Source: Bacteroidales bacterium
GTDB taxonomy: Bacteria; Bacteroidota; Bacteroidia; Bacteroidales; Muribaculaceae
Length of the DNA stretch: 64,000 nt
Reading direction: 5' to 3'
Assembly: GCA_019416425.1 (NCBI GenBank)
Contig: DXXK01000091.1
Span: 6,809-70,808, forward strand
The notes below the pieces were generated by a model, which saw nothing but the letters and a program-made list of their open reading frames with translations, was not told the DNA's origin and searched no databases. Both the position numbers and the translations under genes were made by a program. Position 1 is the stretch's first letter. Each line of letters opens with the position of its first letter. Of the stretch, positions 18,218 through 28,451 are shown piece by piece.

Positions 18218-19656
18218 TTGGTGGAGAAAGTGTAGGACAGGCCGACGCTCAGGATCTCCTTGAGCATCCATTTCTTCCACTTCGGGTCAATCTTCGAATC
18301 GGAAGCGGTATCGTAACGGAAGTAGAAGTAAAGCTGTGTCGAGAAATACTTGCTGAACTGGAAGTTCAGCGTGTTTTCCCAGTCTCCGTTGAAGTTCTTG
18401 TAATCAGTAAACAGGAACAGACGGCTCTTGTAGGAGATGTTGCTGCGGAAAGCCACAAGGAAGTTCAACTCGGCATTGCTACCATACTCGTGCAGGAAAT
18501 CCTGACCTTCCTTCATTCCGAGCGACGCACGGTCGATTTTATCGTCAAGACACATCTTCAGGTTGTAGGACAGCGGAGCGATTGATGCCGAGAAAGACAG
18601 TTTCTTGTTGGGCTTCTCGTAGTTGTATGTCATACCGAGGCCTACGTTGACCGTACCGGGTGACAGGAGACCGGCCTTGAGGTCCTGGGAGTTGGCCGGG
18701 TAGCTGTTCAGGAACTGGGTCTTGAACAATCCGTTGATGGAGTAATACCAACGGTTGGCGGCCTTGTAACCGAACTTGGCGTTGTACTGGAACAGCTCCT
18801 GCGAGACGGAGTACTTGTGGTACTGGTCTTCGTTTGTGGATGTGATGGCCAGCTTATAGTTCAACGTGCTCTGGAACATGACGCGGGGATGATAGACCGA
18901 GTTCAGCTGGACATCCCATAGGAAATTTCCGAAGAAGGCCAGGTAATCGTTGCCACCCTGATACCAGTTGTGTGAGATATAGGCTTGTGACAGTTGTAGC
19001 GAGAGGTTCAGCGTATGCAGCCAGTTTATCTGCTTGAGTTCACCCTTGGGATCGATTCTCACCTCGTCCATGTCGACCTCCGGCAGGTTGAGGTTGCGGA
19101 TGTAGGCCATGAATGAATGGTCCTCCTCCGGAAGCGTCGGGGGCACAGGCAGGTCCCACTCCGCATATTGTATGTAGTTGGGGTACTTGACCATGACCCG
19201 GTACATGAAATCATCGGCCACGCTACGCTCGCGGATAGCTTCGTGCAGCCATACAGGGATGTTCAAGCCCCATGGGTCGTCGTAATCTATTCTCTTGTTC
19301 TGAGCATGGCGGACCATGCTGGTCGAATCATTGAATGAAGGAATCAGGTCGTCGAAGTTCACGATTTCGGAGTCTTCGACTATTTCCTGAGCGGACTCCG
19401 GCACGGTATCGATTACCTGTACGCCCATTGCGCGGAGGCGATCGTTCAGCTCCGCCTGTCGCTGAACGCGGATGGAATCCTCGGCCGCACGCCATACCGA
19501 CTGTGTGGCATGCAGGGTGGTGTCGGGCAGCCACTGCCGCGACAGACTGTGGTAGCCGGAGAAAACCCAAGGCAAAGCCATCTTGCTGACCTGAGCGGAT
19601 GTCAGGCCGGTTACGGCGCAGAGCGCCAGCAGGGTTATAATAGATGTCCTGTTCAT
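18214..19656 (-). CDS. DUF3078-like outer-membrane protein
   Basis: 480 residues from ATG 19656 with signal peptide (ITLLALCAVTGLTSAQ). After a helical N-terminal part, the C-terminal half (about 210-480) is a run of amphipathic strands ending in Phe (LSVGLSYTFSTK) and includes the SHNWYQGGNDYLAFFGN segment typical of DUF3078 proteins, which are predicted beta-barrels restricted to Bacteroidota. It heads a leftward cluster of four genes (this, two small exported proteins, a HEAT-like protein) with overlaps or short gaps. A 95-base space separates it from ctpA and could hold a promoter, though I did not find a clear TAnnTTTG there. Confidence 0.7.
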   Translation of the reverse strand: MNRTSIITLLALCAVTGLTSAQVSKMALPWVFSGYHSLSRQWLPDTTLHATQSVWRAAEDSIRVQRQAELNDRLRAMGVQVIDTVPESAQEIVEDSEIVNFDDLIPSFNDSTSMVRHAQNKRIDYDDPWGLNIPVWLHEAIRERSVADDFMYRVMVKYPNYIQYAEWDLPVPPTLPEEDHSFMAYIRNLNLPEVDMDEVRIDPKGELKQINWLHTLNLSLQLSQAYISHNWYQGGNDYLAFFGNFLWDVQLNSVYHPRVMFQSTLNYKLAITSTNEDQYHKYSVSQELFQYNAKFGYKAANRWYYSINGLFKTQFLNSYPANSQDLKAGLLSPGTVNVGLGMTYNYEKPNKKLSFSASIAPLSYNLKMCLDDKIDRASLGMKEGQDFLHEYGSNAELNFLVAFRSNISYKSRLFLFTDYKNFNGDWENTLNFQFSKYFSTQLYFYFRYDTASDSKIDPKWKKWMLKEILSVGLSYTFSTK

Positions 19657-19751
19657 TGTCAACGTTCTGTGTGGCAACTTAATGCCTGATATGGTTTTAG
19701 TTGTTACAGCTGTTAAAGTAATTTAAGGAGCGGGGGAGTGTAGACGTAAGC

Positions 19752-21368
19752 TCACTTCGGAAAGGAGAGCTTCTCATCGTATTCCGGACTGTTGATCAGC
19801 CTGTATGCCTCGCGGAATATCGGGTCGTACTGGTTGTAGACCTTGTAGTAGGTGGGATTGTCGAAGATGTCGCGACCTATCAGACCCTTCAGGATGGTCT
19901 TGAACAGTTCCTTGCTCTGCTGCGCCTCCTTTTCATTGGGTTTCACACCATCCTTCTCGGCCATAGCGTAGAGTTCGCTGAGCATGTCATCGGTGACCTG
20001 GAAATTTTTAAGATACTCCGTATCGTTGCGATAGAGTTTCTTGATTCGGGCACGGTTGGCATCCACATATTTGACGGTGAACTTGTTGAGGGCTCCCTTG
20101 GCCATGACGTCACGGTAGTAGGGGGTATAGTCCATTGTGTCCAGCGGCACGAATACATCCGGACTTATTCCTCCGCCTCCGTAGATGGGACGGTTAAGGC
20201 GCAAGGTGTTGACGCGCAGGGAGTCCACATACTTGATGCTGTCCTGGTGCATCAGCTCGCCCGAACTGAGGCGGTCCAGAATGTCGTGGGCGTATTTGTC
20301 GGCCTTGCCGGCGGTGTAAGGTTTCTGGATGTCGCGGCCGGTAGGGGTGTAGTAGTGTGCCACGGTGAGACGTATCATCGAGCCGTCGTTGAACGGGAAC
20401 GGACGCTGCACCAGACCTTTGCCGAATGTGCGCCGACCCACGATCAGACCGCGGTCCCAATCCTGGATGGCGCCGGAGGTAATCTCGGACGCGGACGCCG
20501 AATACTGGTTGGTCATAACCACCAGACGGCCCTTGTCGAACAGGGGCTTGGTCCCGTGCGGCGAGCTGATATGGTCGTAGCGGGGTGAGTTCAGACCCTC
20601 GGTATATACCACGGCGCTGCCCGGCTCCAGAAGCTCGCCGACAATCTCGACGGCTGCGTTCAGATAGCCTCCTCCATTGTCGGTCAGGTCAAGAATCAGC
20701 TGCTGCATTCCGTGCTTTTTCAGGTCGCGGAGAGCGTCCTCCACCTCCTGACGGGTGTCGGCGGCGAAACGGTTGATGCGGATGTAACCGGTCTTCTTGT
20801 CGACCATGTAGGCGGCGTCGACGCTATAGATTGGAATATCGTCACGGGTGATGGTGAAGTCGATGGTGTCGGGAACGGACTTGTTGCCGTAGCGCAGCAC
20901 CTTGACATCGACGTCGGTGCCCTTGGGACCGCGCAGCATCTTCATGATACGCGAGTTCCTGGTCTTGTTGCCGGCTATGAGGGTGTCGTTGACCTGGATG
21001 ATGCGGTCCCCTGCCAGCAGTCCTACCTTCTCGCTCGGACCACCGGCGATGGTCTGGATTACGTACAGCGTGTCGCTGGCCATGTTGAAGCTGATGCCTA
21101 TGCCGCTGAAGTTGCCTTCCAGAGGTTCGTTCAGCTCGCGGGTCTCCTCCGGGTTGCTGTAGGCCGAATGGGGGTCCAGCTTGTCGAGCATGCCGCGGAT
21201 GGCGTCCTCGACAAGTTTCTCCTCGTTGACGGTGTCGACATAGAACTGGTTGATCAGAGCCTCGGCCACGCGCAGTTTCTGTCCGGGGGCCACCTGGGCC
21301 CTGAGCGCGGTCACGGCCACGGTCAGGATGGTTGCCGATGCGAGTATGACGTATGGTAATTTCTTCAT
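19752..21368 (-). CDS. ctpA: Carboxy-terminal processing protease (S41A, PDZ domain)
   Basis: 538 residues: signal peptide or anchor (1-25), PDZ domain (about 85-175, GIGISFN and GDRIIQVNDTLI), S41 catalytic domain with the nucleophile Ser in YSASASEITSGAI and the general-base Lys in RTFGKGLVQRPF, plus the strand-loop LILDLTDNGGGYLN. A C-terminal extension of about 130 residues is typical of Bacteroidota members. It degrades or trims periplasmic proteins from their C-termini. It is the third gene of parE-coaD-ctpA, 21 bases after coaD. Confidence 0.93.
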   Translation of the reverse strand: MKKLPYVILASATILTVAVTALRAQVAPGQKLRVAEALINQFYVDTVNEEKLVEDAIRGMLDKLDPHSAYSNPEETRELNEPLEGNFSGIGISFNMASDTLYVIQTIAGGPSEKVGLLAGDRIIQVNDTLIAGNKTRNSRIMKMLRGPKGTDVDVKVLRYGNKSVPDTIDFTITRDDIPIYSVDAAYMVDKKTGYIRINRFAADTRQEVEDALRDLKKHGMQQLILDLTDNGGGYLNAAVEIVGELLEPGSAVVYTEGLNSPRYDHISSPHGTKPLFDKGRLVVMTNQYSASASEITSGAIQDWDRGLIVGRRTFGKGLVQRPFPFNDGSMIRLTVAHYYTPTGRDIQKPYTAGKADKYAHDILDRLSSGELMHQDSIKYVDSLRVNTLRLNRPIYGGGGISPDVFVPLDTMDYTPYYRDVMAKGALNKFTVKYVDANRARIKKLYRNDTEYLKNFQVTDDMLSELYAMAEKDGVKPNEKEAQQSKELFKTILKGLIGRDIFDNPTYYKVYNQYDPIFREAYRLINSPEYDEKLSFPK

Positions 21369-21389
21369 AATTCAGTCTATTGGTGGTGT

Positions 21390-21825
21390 TCAGGGTAATA
21401 ATTCATGTGGGTCGTAGCCGAAGCGTTCCAGCTCGCGTGCCGTCGATGATGAGATCCACGACAACTCGGGTAGCGTCGGCAGTATAACGGTTTCGATGCC
21501 GAATAAGTTGCGGTTTGCGTCGGCCATGTTACGTTCATATTCAAAATCGGCCGCATTGCGGGCGCCTCGCAGCAGGATTGCAGCTCCAGTGCGTCGGGCC
21601 AGCTCGCCGGTGAGTCCGGTGTAGGTAGTGACTTCCACACGTGGCTCCGTATCGAATATCATCCGGATGGCTTCACAGTTACGTCCGGCATCCTCGGGGT
21701 CCTTGCCGATGTTGACGCCGACGGCAATCACCACGCGGTCGCAGAACGTCAACGCACGGCGTACCAGCGACTCGTGGCCGCGGGTAAAGGGGTTGAAACT
21801 GCCCGGGAACAACGCCACACGTGGC

Positions 21826-21842
<17 letters not shown>
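21390..21842 (-). CDS. coaD: Pantetheine-phosphate adenylyltransferase
   Basis: 150 residues, standard size. Transfers AMP from ATP to 4'-phosphopantetheine, the penultimate step of coenzyme A synthesis, in the cytoplasm. Visible motifs: FPGSFNPFTRGHESL (T/HxGH nucleotidyltransferase box), LLRGARNAADFEYE in the middle, and the C-terminal ISSSTARE loop. Its first 17 bases overlap the end of parE, indicating translational coupling. Confidence 0.97.
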
Positions 21843-23841
<1,999 letters not shown>

Positions 23842-23848
23842 GACACTA

Positions 23849-23880
23849 CAAAATTACAAAAAAACTAGAAAATGAACAAA
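23849..23880 (-). promoter_or_regulatory. Promoter of parE-coaD-ctpA
   Basis: Minus strand TTTG (23880-23877), 20 bases, then TAATTTTG (23856-23849). The parE ATG is at 23841, so transcription would start at or within a few bases of the start codon. Confidence 0.65.
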
Positions 23881-23892
23881 TATCGCGAAAAA

Positions 23893-23925
23893 TTTGTAAT
23901 TATACTGCAATTTGTATTAATTTTG
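23893..23925 (+). promoter_or_regulatory. Promoter of the toxin-antitoxin operon
   Basis: TTTG (23893-23896), 21 bases, then TAATTTTG (23918-23925). The start codon of the antitoxin at 23945 lies about 14 bases after the expected transcript start. Confidence 0.65.
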
Positions 23926-23930
23926 CAGTA
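23903..23930 (+). promoter_or_regulatory. Inverted-repeat operator over the toxin-antitoxin promoter
   Basis: Perfect 8-base arms TACTGCAA (23903-23910) and TTGCAGTA (23923-23930) with a 12-base spacer; the right arm overlaps the -7 box. Placement and symmetry fit a ribbon-helix-helix antitoxin repressing its own operon. Confidence 0.6.
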
Positions 23931-23944
23931 CAAATAACGAAGAT

Positions 23945-24262
23945 ATGTCACAGTCTACCATTTCTATCAGAGTTGATCAGACTCTAAAAAAGAATTTCGA
24001 TTCGCTATGCGAGGCATTTGGATTGAGTGCAACCGCGGCTTTCAATATATTCATGAAGGCTGTGGTTAGGGAACGACGGATTCCATTTGAGATCAGAGCT
24101 GTCAGCGAGGATACCTCGCGTCGGAGAGGACTGAATGCATTTGAGGCAATGAGACACTCTCTGGCCGATTCAGGTATGCCAGAGATGTCGCTCGATGAAA
24201 TCAATGCAGAAATAAAATCCGCGCGCGATGAAAGAAGAGACAAGGATTTACGCGGTAATTGA
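23945..24262 (+). CDS. RelB/DinJ-family antitoxin
   Basis: 105 residues. The N-terminal ribbon-helix-helix (ISIRVDQTLKKNFDSLCEAF, then LSATAAFNIFMKAVV) is the DinJ/RelB pattern, used both to bind operator DNA and to form dimers; the C-terminal half would wrap and neutralise the toxin. The next gene starts 35 bases before this one ends. The inverted repeat at 23903-23930 is the likely autoregulatory site. The usual partner of DinJ is a YafQ/RelE RNase, but here the downstream gene is a PIN-domain protein. Confidence 0.85.
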   Translation: MSQSTISIRVDQTLKKNFDSLCEAFGLSATAAFNIFMKAVVRERRIPFEIRAVSEDTSRRRGLNAFEAMRHSLADSGMPEMSLDEINAEIKSARDERRDKDLRGN

Positions 24263-24665
24263 TACCAATGTTCTCGTATCATCGCTGTTCTCGTCCGATG
24301 GTTCATCGTCTCCTGCCCGTGTCGTTCGTTCAGTACTTGCAGGCATCATAACGCCTATTTACAATGACGAGATAATAGAAGAATATAAGGATGTATTATC
24401 CAGAGATAAATTTAAATTCCCATGTTATTTAGTGGAGGATTTGATATCTGTGTTTACTGATTATGGATTGGAGACTTCCCGCACGAAATCTGAGGAAAGT
24501 TTTCCCGACAATGATGACGTTGTGTTCTATGAAGTCGCAATGAGCGTTGAGAATGCGTATTTAGTCACCGGTAATATCAAACATTTTCCACAGAAATCCT
24601 GTGTCGTGACTCCATCGCAAATGGTGGAAATCCTTAATGAAAAAGGATTGCTGAAGAAATTCTGA
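24228..24665 (+). CDS. PIN-domain toxin (COG1569-type RNase)
   Basis: 145 residues. Predicted metal-dependent RNase toxin. PIN signature: Asp12 in AVIDTNVLVSSLF, an acidic helix start (NDEIIEEY, about 46-52), DNDDVVFYEVA (about 94-104) and VTGNIKHFP (about 113-121), matching the group annotated as toxin component, PIN family. The start overlaps the antitoxin end by 35 bases, so translation is coupled. The two genes are richer in A+T than the flanking housekeeping genes, consistent with acquisition by transfer. Confidence 0.88.
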   Translation: MKEETRIYAVIDTNVLVSSLFSSDGSSSPARVVRSVLAGIITPIYNDEIIEEYKDVLSRDKFKFPCYLVEDLISVFTDYGLETSRTKSEESFPDNDDVVFYEVAMSVENAYLVTGNIKHFPQKSCVVTPSQMVEILNEKGLLKKF

Positions 24666-24682
24666 TTCAGTAATAAACTATT

Positions 24683-24722
24683 ATAGCAGAGAGCCGAGGC
24701 ATTTGCCTCGGCTCTCTGCTAT
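24683..24722. terminator. Bidirectional terminator between toxin gene and gldN
   Basis: Perfect 17-base arms (24683-24699 and 24706-24722) with a 6-base loop, placed between convergent genes 18 bases after the toxin stop and 30 bases after gldN's stop in the other direction. T-runs on both sides are poor, but stem strength is high. Confidence 0.75.
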
Positions 24723-24751
24723 CTCTATATGAGCTCGCTAAGATGCATTAA

Positions 24752-25879
24752 TCAGCGGCGGCGACGGCGGACGGAGCGCTCGGCGTTGGAGGCAGGGCCG
24801 TTGCTGTTGGAAGCCTTGCTCTTGATGGTCTTGGGCTTGCGGGTGGAACGCTTGCGGGTGGACTTGCGTGCCGACGGTTTCCTGTCATCGCTTGCCTTCA
24901 CGACCGTGCGGTCGGGAATGGAGTCGCCCTTGGCCAGGGCTTCGGCATCCGCAGCTTCCTTCTCCTTCATGGCCAGATATTCCTCCTGGGTCGGAACCCA
25001 CAGGTTCTTTCCATAGTTGTGCAGGCGGTTGTCGATGCTGTCCTGAGCACGCGTCAGATCGTCCGGATCCGGATACATCTGCATCATCGACAGGTTGCGC
25101 AGGTTCTTGGTCTTGTATATGTCGCCCTTGTACATGCCCAGGTTGAAGTAGTCGTCCAGACTGTACTGCGGCAGATTGTTGTCGTCCGTCAGGAAAACAT
25201 ACTCCTGTGCCAGCCAGGGACGGATCTGGTCATACTTAACCCAGAACATAGGGTACTTGGCGTCGCCACCGAAGTCGCCCGCACGGTTCAGCACCGGACA
25301 GATGGCCTCCACACGCGTGTGCATGCGGTTGGTGCGCTTGTCGAACTCCCACTTCTCGATGATGTAGTAGTTCATCACCTGAGTGGTGGGGACGTCGGCC
25401 TCCTCGATGACATAGTTCGGATTTTTCTCCGAATGGCCTTTGCCGGTGGTGTAATATATTCCGAAACGGTCCAGCATGTCGCCGACCTTCACCTTGTACT
25501 GGTCGGTGAAGACCTCGCGGCCGTCCAGATACTCATAGGCCGGGATCCTGCCGGACACGACCAGGTCCAGGATGGTACGGAACAGGTTCTTCTGCCCGTC
25601 GATCACATCCTCCGGGAAATAGAGCGGAGTGTTCTCCGCCTTCGAGAGGTCGATCTGACGGTAGATCTCGCGCATGTACTGCATGTCGGCGTCGTGCGGC
25701 TCCTTGACTGTGTAGAAGTCCTGCATACGCTCGGTGATGCCGGGCTGCGCGTTCTGCTGCTGGCGTTTCTCCTTGGGCGAGCGACGGCGCACGCCGCCGG
25801 CGGACTCAACCTGCGCTATGGCTCCGGCGGCAACGATGCCTGCCAGACTCAACAATATTATTTTGCGGTACAGTTTCAT
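24752..25879 (-). CDS. gldN: T9SS protein GldN/PorN
   Basis: 375 residues, signal peptide (IILLSLAGIVAAGAIAQ). GldN/PorN is a periplasmic partner of GldK in the outer-membrane-associated ring of the type IX secretion system. The central region (MQYMREIYRQIDL, YFPEDVIDGQKNLF, LFRTILDLVVSGRIPAYEY, EYVFLTDDNNLPQYS) matches the family. The C-terminus is a basic, low-complexity tail rich in Lys, Arg and Ser, longer than expected. It is the last gene of the porT-porP-gldK-L-M-N operon, 25 bases after gldM. Confidence 0.93.
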   Translation of the reverse strand: MKLYRKIILLSLAGIVAAGAIAQVESAGGVRRRSPKEKRQQQNAQPGITERMQDFYTVKEPHDADMQYMREIYRQIDLSKAENTPLYFPEDVIDGQKNLFRTILDLVVSGRIPAYEYLDGREVFTDQYKVKVGDMLDRFGIYYTTGKGHSEKNPNYVIEEADVPTTQVMNYYIIEKWEFDKRTNRMHTRVEAICPVLNRAGDFGGDAKYPMFWVKYDQIRPWLAQEYVFLTDDNNLPQYSLDDYFNLGMYKGDIYKTKNLRNLSMMQMYPDPDDLTRAQDSIDNRLHNYGKNLWVPTQEEYLAMKEKEAADAEALAKGDSIPDRTVVKASDDRKPSARKSTRKRSTRKPKTIKSKASNSNGPASNAERSVRRRRR

Positions 25880-25904
25880 ATTCTGTTCATTTTAATGGCA
25901 GCCG

Positions 25905-27482
25905 TCAGTTCAGGGCCACCTCCATGGGCGAGATATCGCGGGTTATGCCGTCAGGACCCTTGGCCTTGACGTCGGAAATAAAGATGGACCTGCCGGGACG
26001 CAGACGCTTGAACTGCTCGCGCTGGCGGGCGGAGAACCTCGCGCCGTCGGAGACCTCGGGGATGGAGTTGCCCATCTGGTCCAGTACAACGGTCTTGAAC
26101 GATACTACGGAGTATGTCACGTTCAGGATGTCGTCGTCGATGGCGGCACCGACACCCTCGGCGCTCATCAGCATAGCCTTGCTGATACGCTTGGGGCTGC
26201 CCTTGTAATGCGTCACGTTGCCGTCGGCACCCTTGACAGGGAGATAGACGGTGGGATCGGGAAGCTTGCGCACGCGGAAGGTCATGGAGCCTACGTTCTG
26301 CGAACGACCCTCCAATTGAGCCGTGACGGTAATGACCGCCTCGGAACCGACCTTGCCGGGATGTGCGCTCCATGTGTCGCCGTTACGTGTCAGCGTACCG
26401 TTGGTCATCGTGGCGCTGATGGCGTTCATGGGCACACCGGGAACCGAAATCGAGATCGGGTTGCTGATGCCGGCGTACAGGACGTTCATCAGCGTGGGGG
26501 AGATGGTGGCCATAGGCTCGATTACGGTGTACGACGACTTGAAAGGACGCTTGTCTATACTTCCGTCGCCGCGGGCCACCTCGATGTAGCCGGCGAAATC
26601 GTGTGTGCCGACCTGTCCCGGAACGAACTCGTACAGGCCGTTCGGATTGTTCAGTTTGGCGCCGTTCACGTATATGGCGGGACGCTGCGTGGTGTCGATG
26701 GCGGCCAGCACGATGTTGGCGGAATACTTGCCGCCACGGATTATCATGTTGGAGTTCGGGATGACATATGCGTTGAGCTCGTTGACGCGGACGTCACCGA
26801 TGTCGACGCTGGTAATGAGCGATGACAGCGCTTCGGACTCGGCCTGGCGGATATCGTTCTGCAGTTTGGTCAGCAGAGTCACCGCCGCCACGGCCGGCAT
26901 GTTCTCGAACATGCGGCGTTCCCAGGGCAGGGGAGTCACCGTGCCTGGCGCCGGGGTGTCCTTGGTGGCCAGCATCTCGATCACCGCCTTGCGCTTGTCA
27001 TCGTCGTTGATCAGACCCGACACGAAGGTGGCGTACTCGCCCAGGACCTTGCGCAGCTTGGTGCCCTCCATCGTGGTGGGATTCAGCATCACAACCGACG
27101 ATGACTCCAGGTTGTCGTTGTTCACCAGCTTACGGTAGTCGGCGTCCTCGCCGTCGGCGTTCCTGGCGATCAGGACCTTATAGTTCTCGATCTGATTGTA
27201 CAGGTCCTCGGAGCGGCGCTTCAGGTCGCTGCCGCGCTGATAGGCCTGCCCGGCCTTGGCGGGATTCTGCTCGTACAGACCCTTCAGGTAATCGAACTGG
27301 ATGCCGTTGCGCGCGGTCATGTTCAGGTTGGTGCGGTCAATGCTGTCCTGCACCTGGCTGAAGCCGTTCAACACGTCGCTCGACACATTGAGGGCCAGCA
27401 TCGCCGTCAGCACGATGTACATCAGGTTGATCATACGCTGACGTGGCGACATACGCGCCACATTGTTGCTGCCTCCTGCCAT
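25905..27482 (-). CDS. gldM: T9SS motor protein GldM/PorM
   Basis: 525 residues. One membrane helix near the N-terminus (INLMYIVLTAMLALNVSSD) followed by a large periplasmic part of helical and beta domains. GldM/PorM and GldL/PorL form the proton-driven motor that powers T9SS. The opening RMSPRQRMINLMYIVLTAML is diagnostic. Starts 3 bases after the gldL stop. Confidence 0.95.
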   Translation of the reverse strand: MAGGSNNVARMSPRQRMINLMYIVLTAMLALNVSSDVLNGFSQVQDSIDRTNLNMTARNGIQFDYLKGLYEQNPAKAGQAYQRGSDLKRRSEDLYNQIENYKVLIARNADGEDADYRKLVNNDNLESSSVVMLNPTTMEGTKLRKVLGEYATFVSGLINDDDKRKAVIEMLATKDTPAPGTVTPLPWERRMFENMPAVAAVTLLTKLQNDIRQAESEALSSLITSVDIGDVRVNELNAYVIPNSNMIIRGGKYSANIVLAAIDTTQRPAIYVNGAKLNNPNGLYEFVPGQVGTHDFAGYIEVARGDGSIDKRPFKSSYTVIEPMATISPTLMNVLYAGISNPISISVPGVPMNAISATMTNGTLTRNGDTWSAHPGKVGSEAVITVTAQLEGRSQNVGSMTFRVRKLPDPTVYLPVKGADGNVTHYKGSPKRISKAMLMSAEGVGAAIDDDILNVTYSVVSFKTVVLDQMGNSIPEVSDGARFSARQREQFKRLRPGRSIFISDVKAKGPDGITRDISPMEVALN

Positions 27483-27485
27483 AGC

Positions 27486-28427
27486 TTACTGTCTGTTAAC
27501 CGATTCGTCGAAAGGATTGACGCCGCCGTCCATCCGGCCGCCCATCATGGTGCCCTGCATGTTGATGGTCATGGCGGTGATCATCTTCTCGTATACGGAG
27601 TTAAGCTGCTTCATGTAGCGGGCCATCTTCTCGGTCTCCTCGCAGTAGCGGCTGGACTCCTGGGCCGACTTCTCGTACATGTCGCGGATATCCTTCAGGC
27701 CGCGGTTCACGCGGTCGATGCTCTCCAGCTGTGAGGCGATGCTCTTCAGCTGGATCTCGTAGATGGTGTTCAGTCCCGCGATGTTGCGGTTCAGGTCCTC
27801 CATCTGCGACACATATCCGTTGGAGTTGGCCGAGATGTTCTCCGAGTTCTCGGTTATGGCGCGATACGAAGCCAGCAGCGTCGCGCTGACCTCGTTGAGC
27901 TGCTGTGTGGTCTCGTTCAGGCTCTTCATCTGGTCGGCGATGCCCTGCATTCCGGTCAGGTAATCCTGGGTGGCCTGCGCGAACTCCTCGCCTCGCGTCA
28001 GCTGGTCGCCGTCGATGGGGAAGGGGCTTCCCGAGCCGCCCTGCAGATTGATGACGCCACCGTTCAGGCCGTCGCCCTCCACGGTCAGGTCACCGCCGCC
28101 GGTGCCACCGTTGATCACCACGCCGCCGCCACCGTGGCCGAAGTCGGGACGGTCCTCGGCGTTCTTGGAATCAAGGACGGGGAACACATCCTCCCAGGCG
28201 TACTCGCGCGGAGGACGGTCAAAGGCCGTCAGAATGAACATCATGACTTCCGTACCCATGCCGATGCACAGCAGCGTGCTGCCGCCCGGCAGGTGAAGGA
28301 TCTTGAACAACGCTCCCCAGATCACGATGGCGGCGCCGATGGAGTATGCGAAATTGAAGAAACGCTGGCCCTTGGCTCCGTGCAGGAACCGTTCGATGCC
28401 GTTGGCGTATTTTCTGATCTTTACCAT
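27486..28427 (-). CDS. gldL: T9SS motor protein GldL/PorL
   Basis: 313 residues with two N-terminal membrane helices (FFNFAYSIGAAIVIWGALF and LLCIGMGTEVMMFILTAF) joined by KILHLPGGST, then a Gly-rich linker and a long cytoplasmic coiled region. The Glu in the second helix (GTEVMMF) corresponds to the conserved acidic residue implicated in proton flow in GldL. Gene order and sequence leave little doubt. Confidence 0.95.
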   Translation of the reverse strand: MVKIRKYANGIERFLHGAKGQRFFNFAYSIGAAIVIWGALFKILHLPGGSTLLCIGMGTEVMMFILTAFDRPPREYAWEDVFPVLDSKNAEDRPDFGHGGGGVVINGGTGGGDLTVEGDGLNGGVINLQGGSGSPFPIDGDQLTRGEEFAQATQDYLTGMQGIADQMKSLNETTQQLNEVSATLLASYRAITENSENISANSNGYVSQMEDLNRNIAGLNTIYEIQLKSIASQLESIDRVNRGLKDIRDMYEKSAQESSRYCEETEKMARYMKQLNSVYEKMITAMTINMQGTMMGGRMDGGVNPFDESVNRQ

Positions 28428-28451
28428 TTTGTTATCTAATTTGGAACGTTG

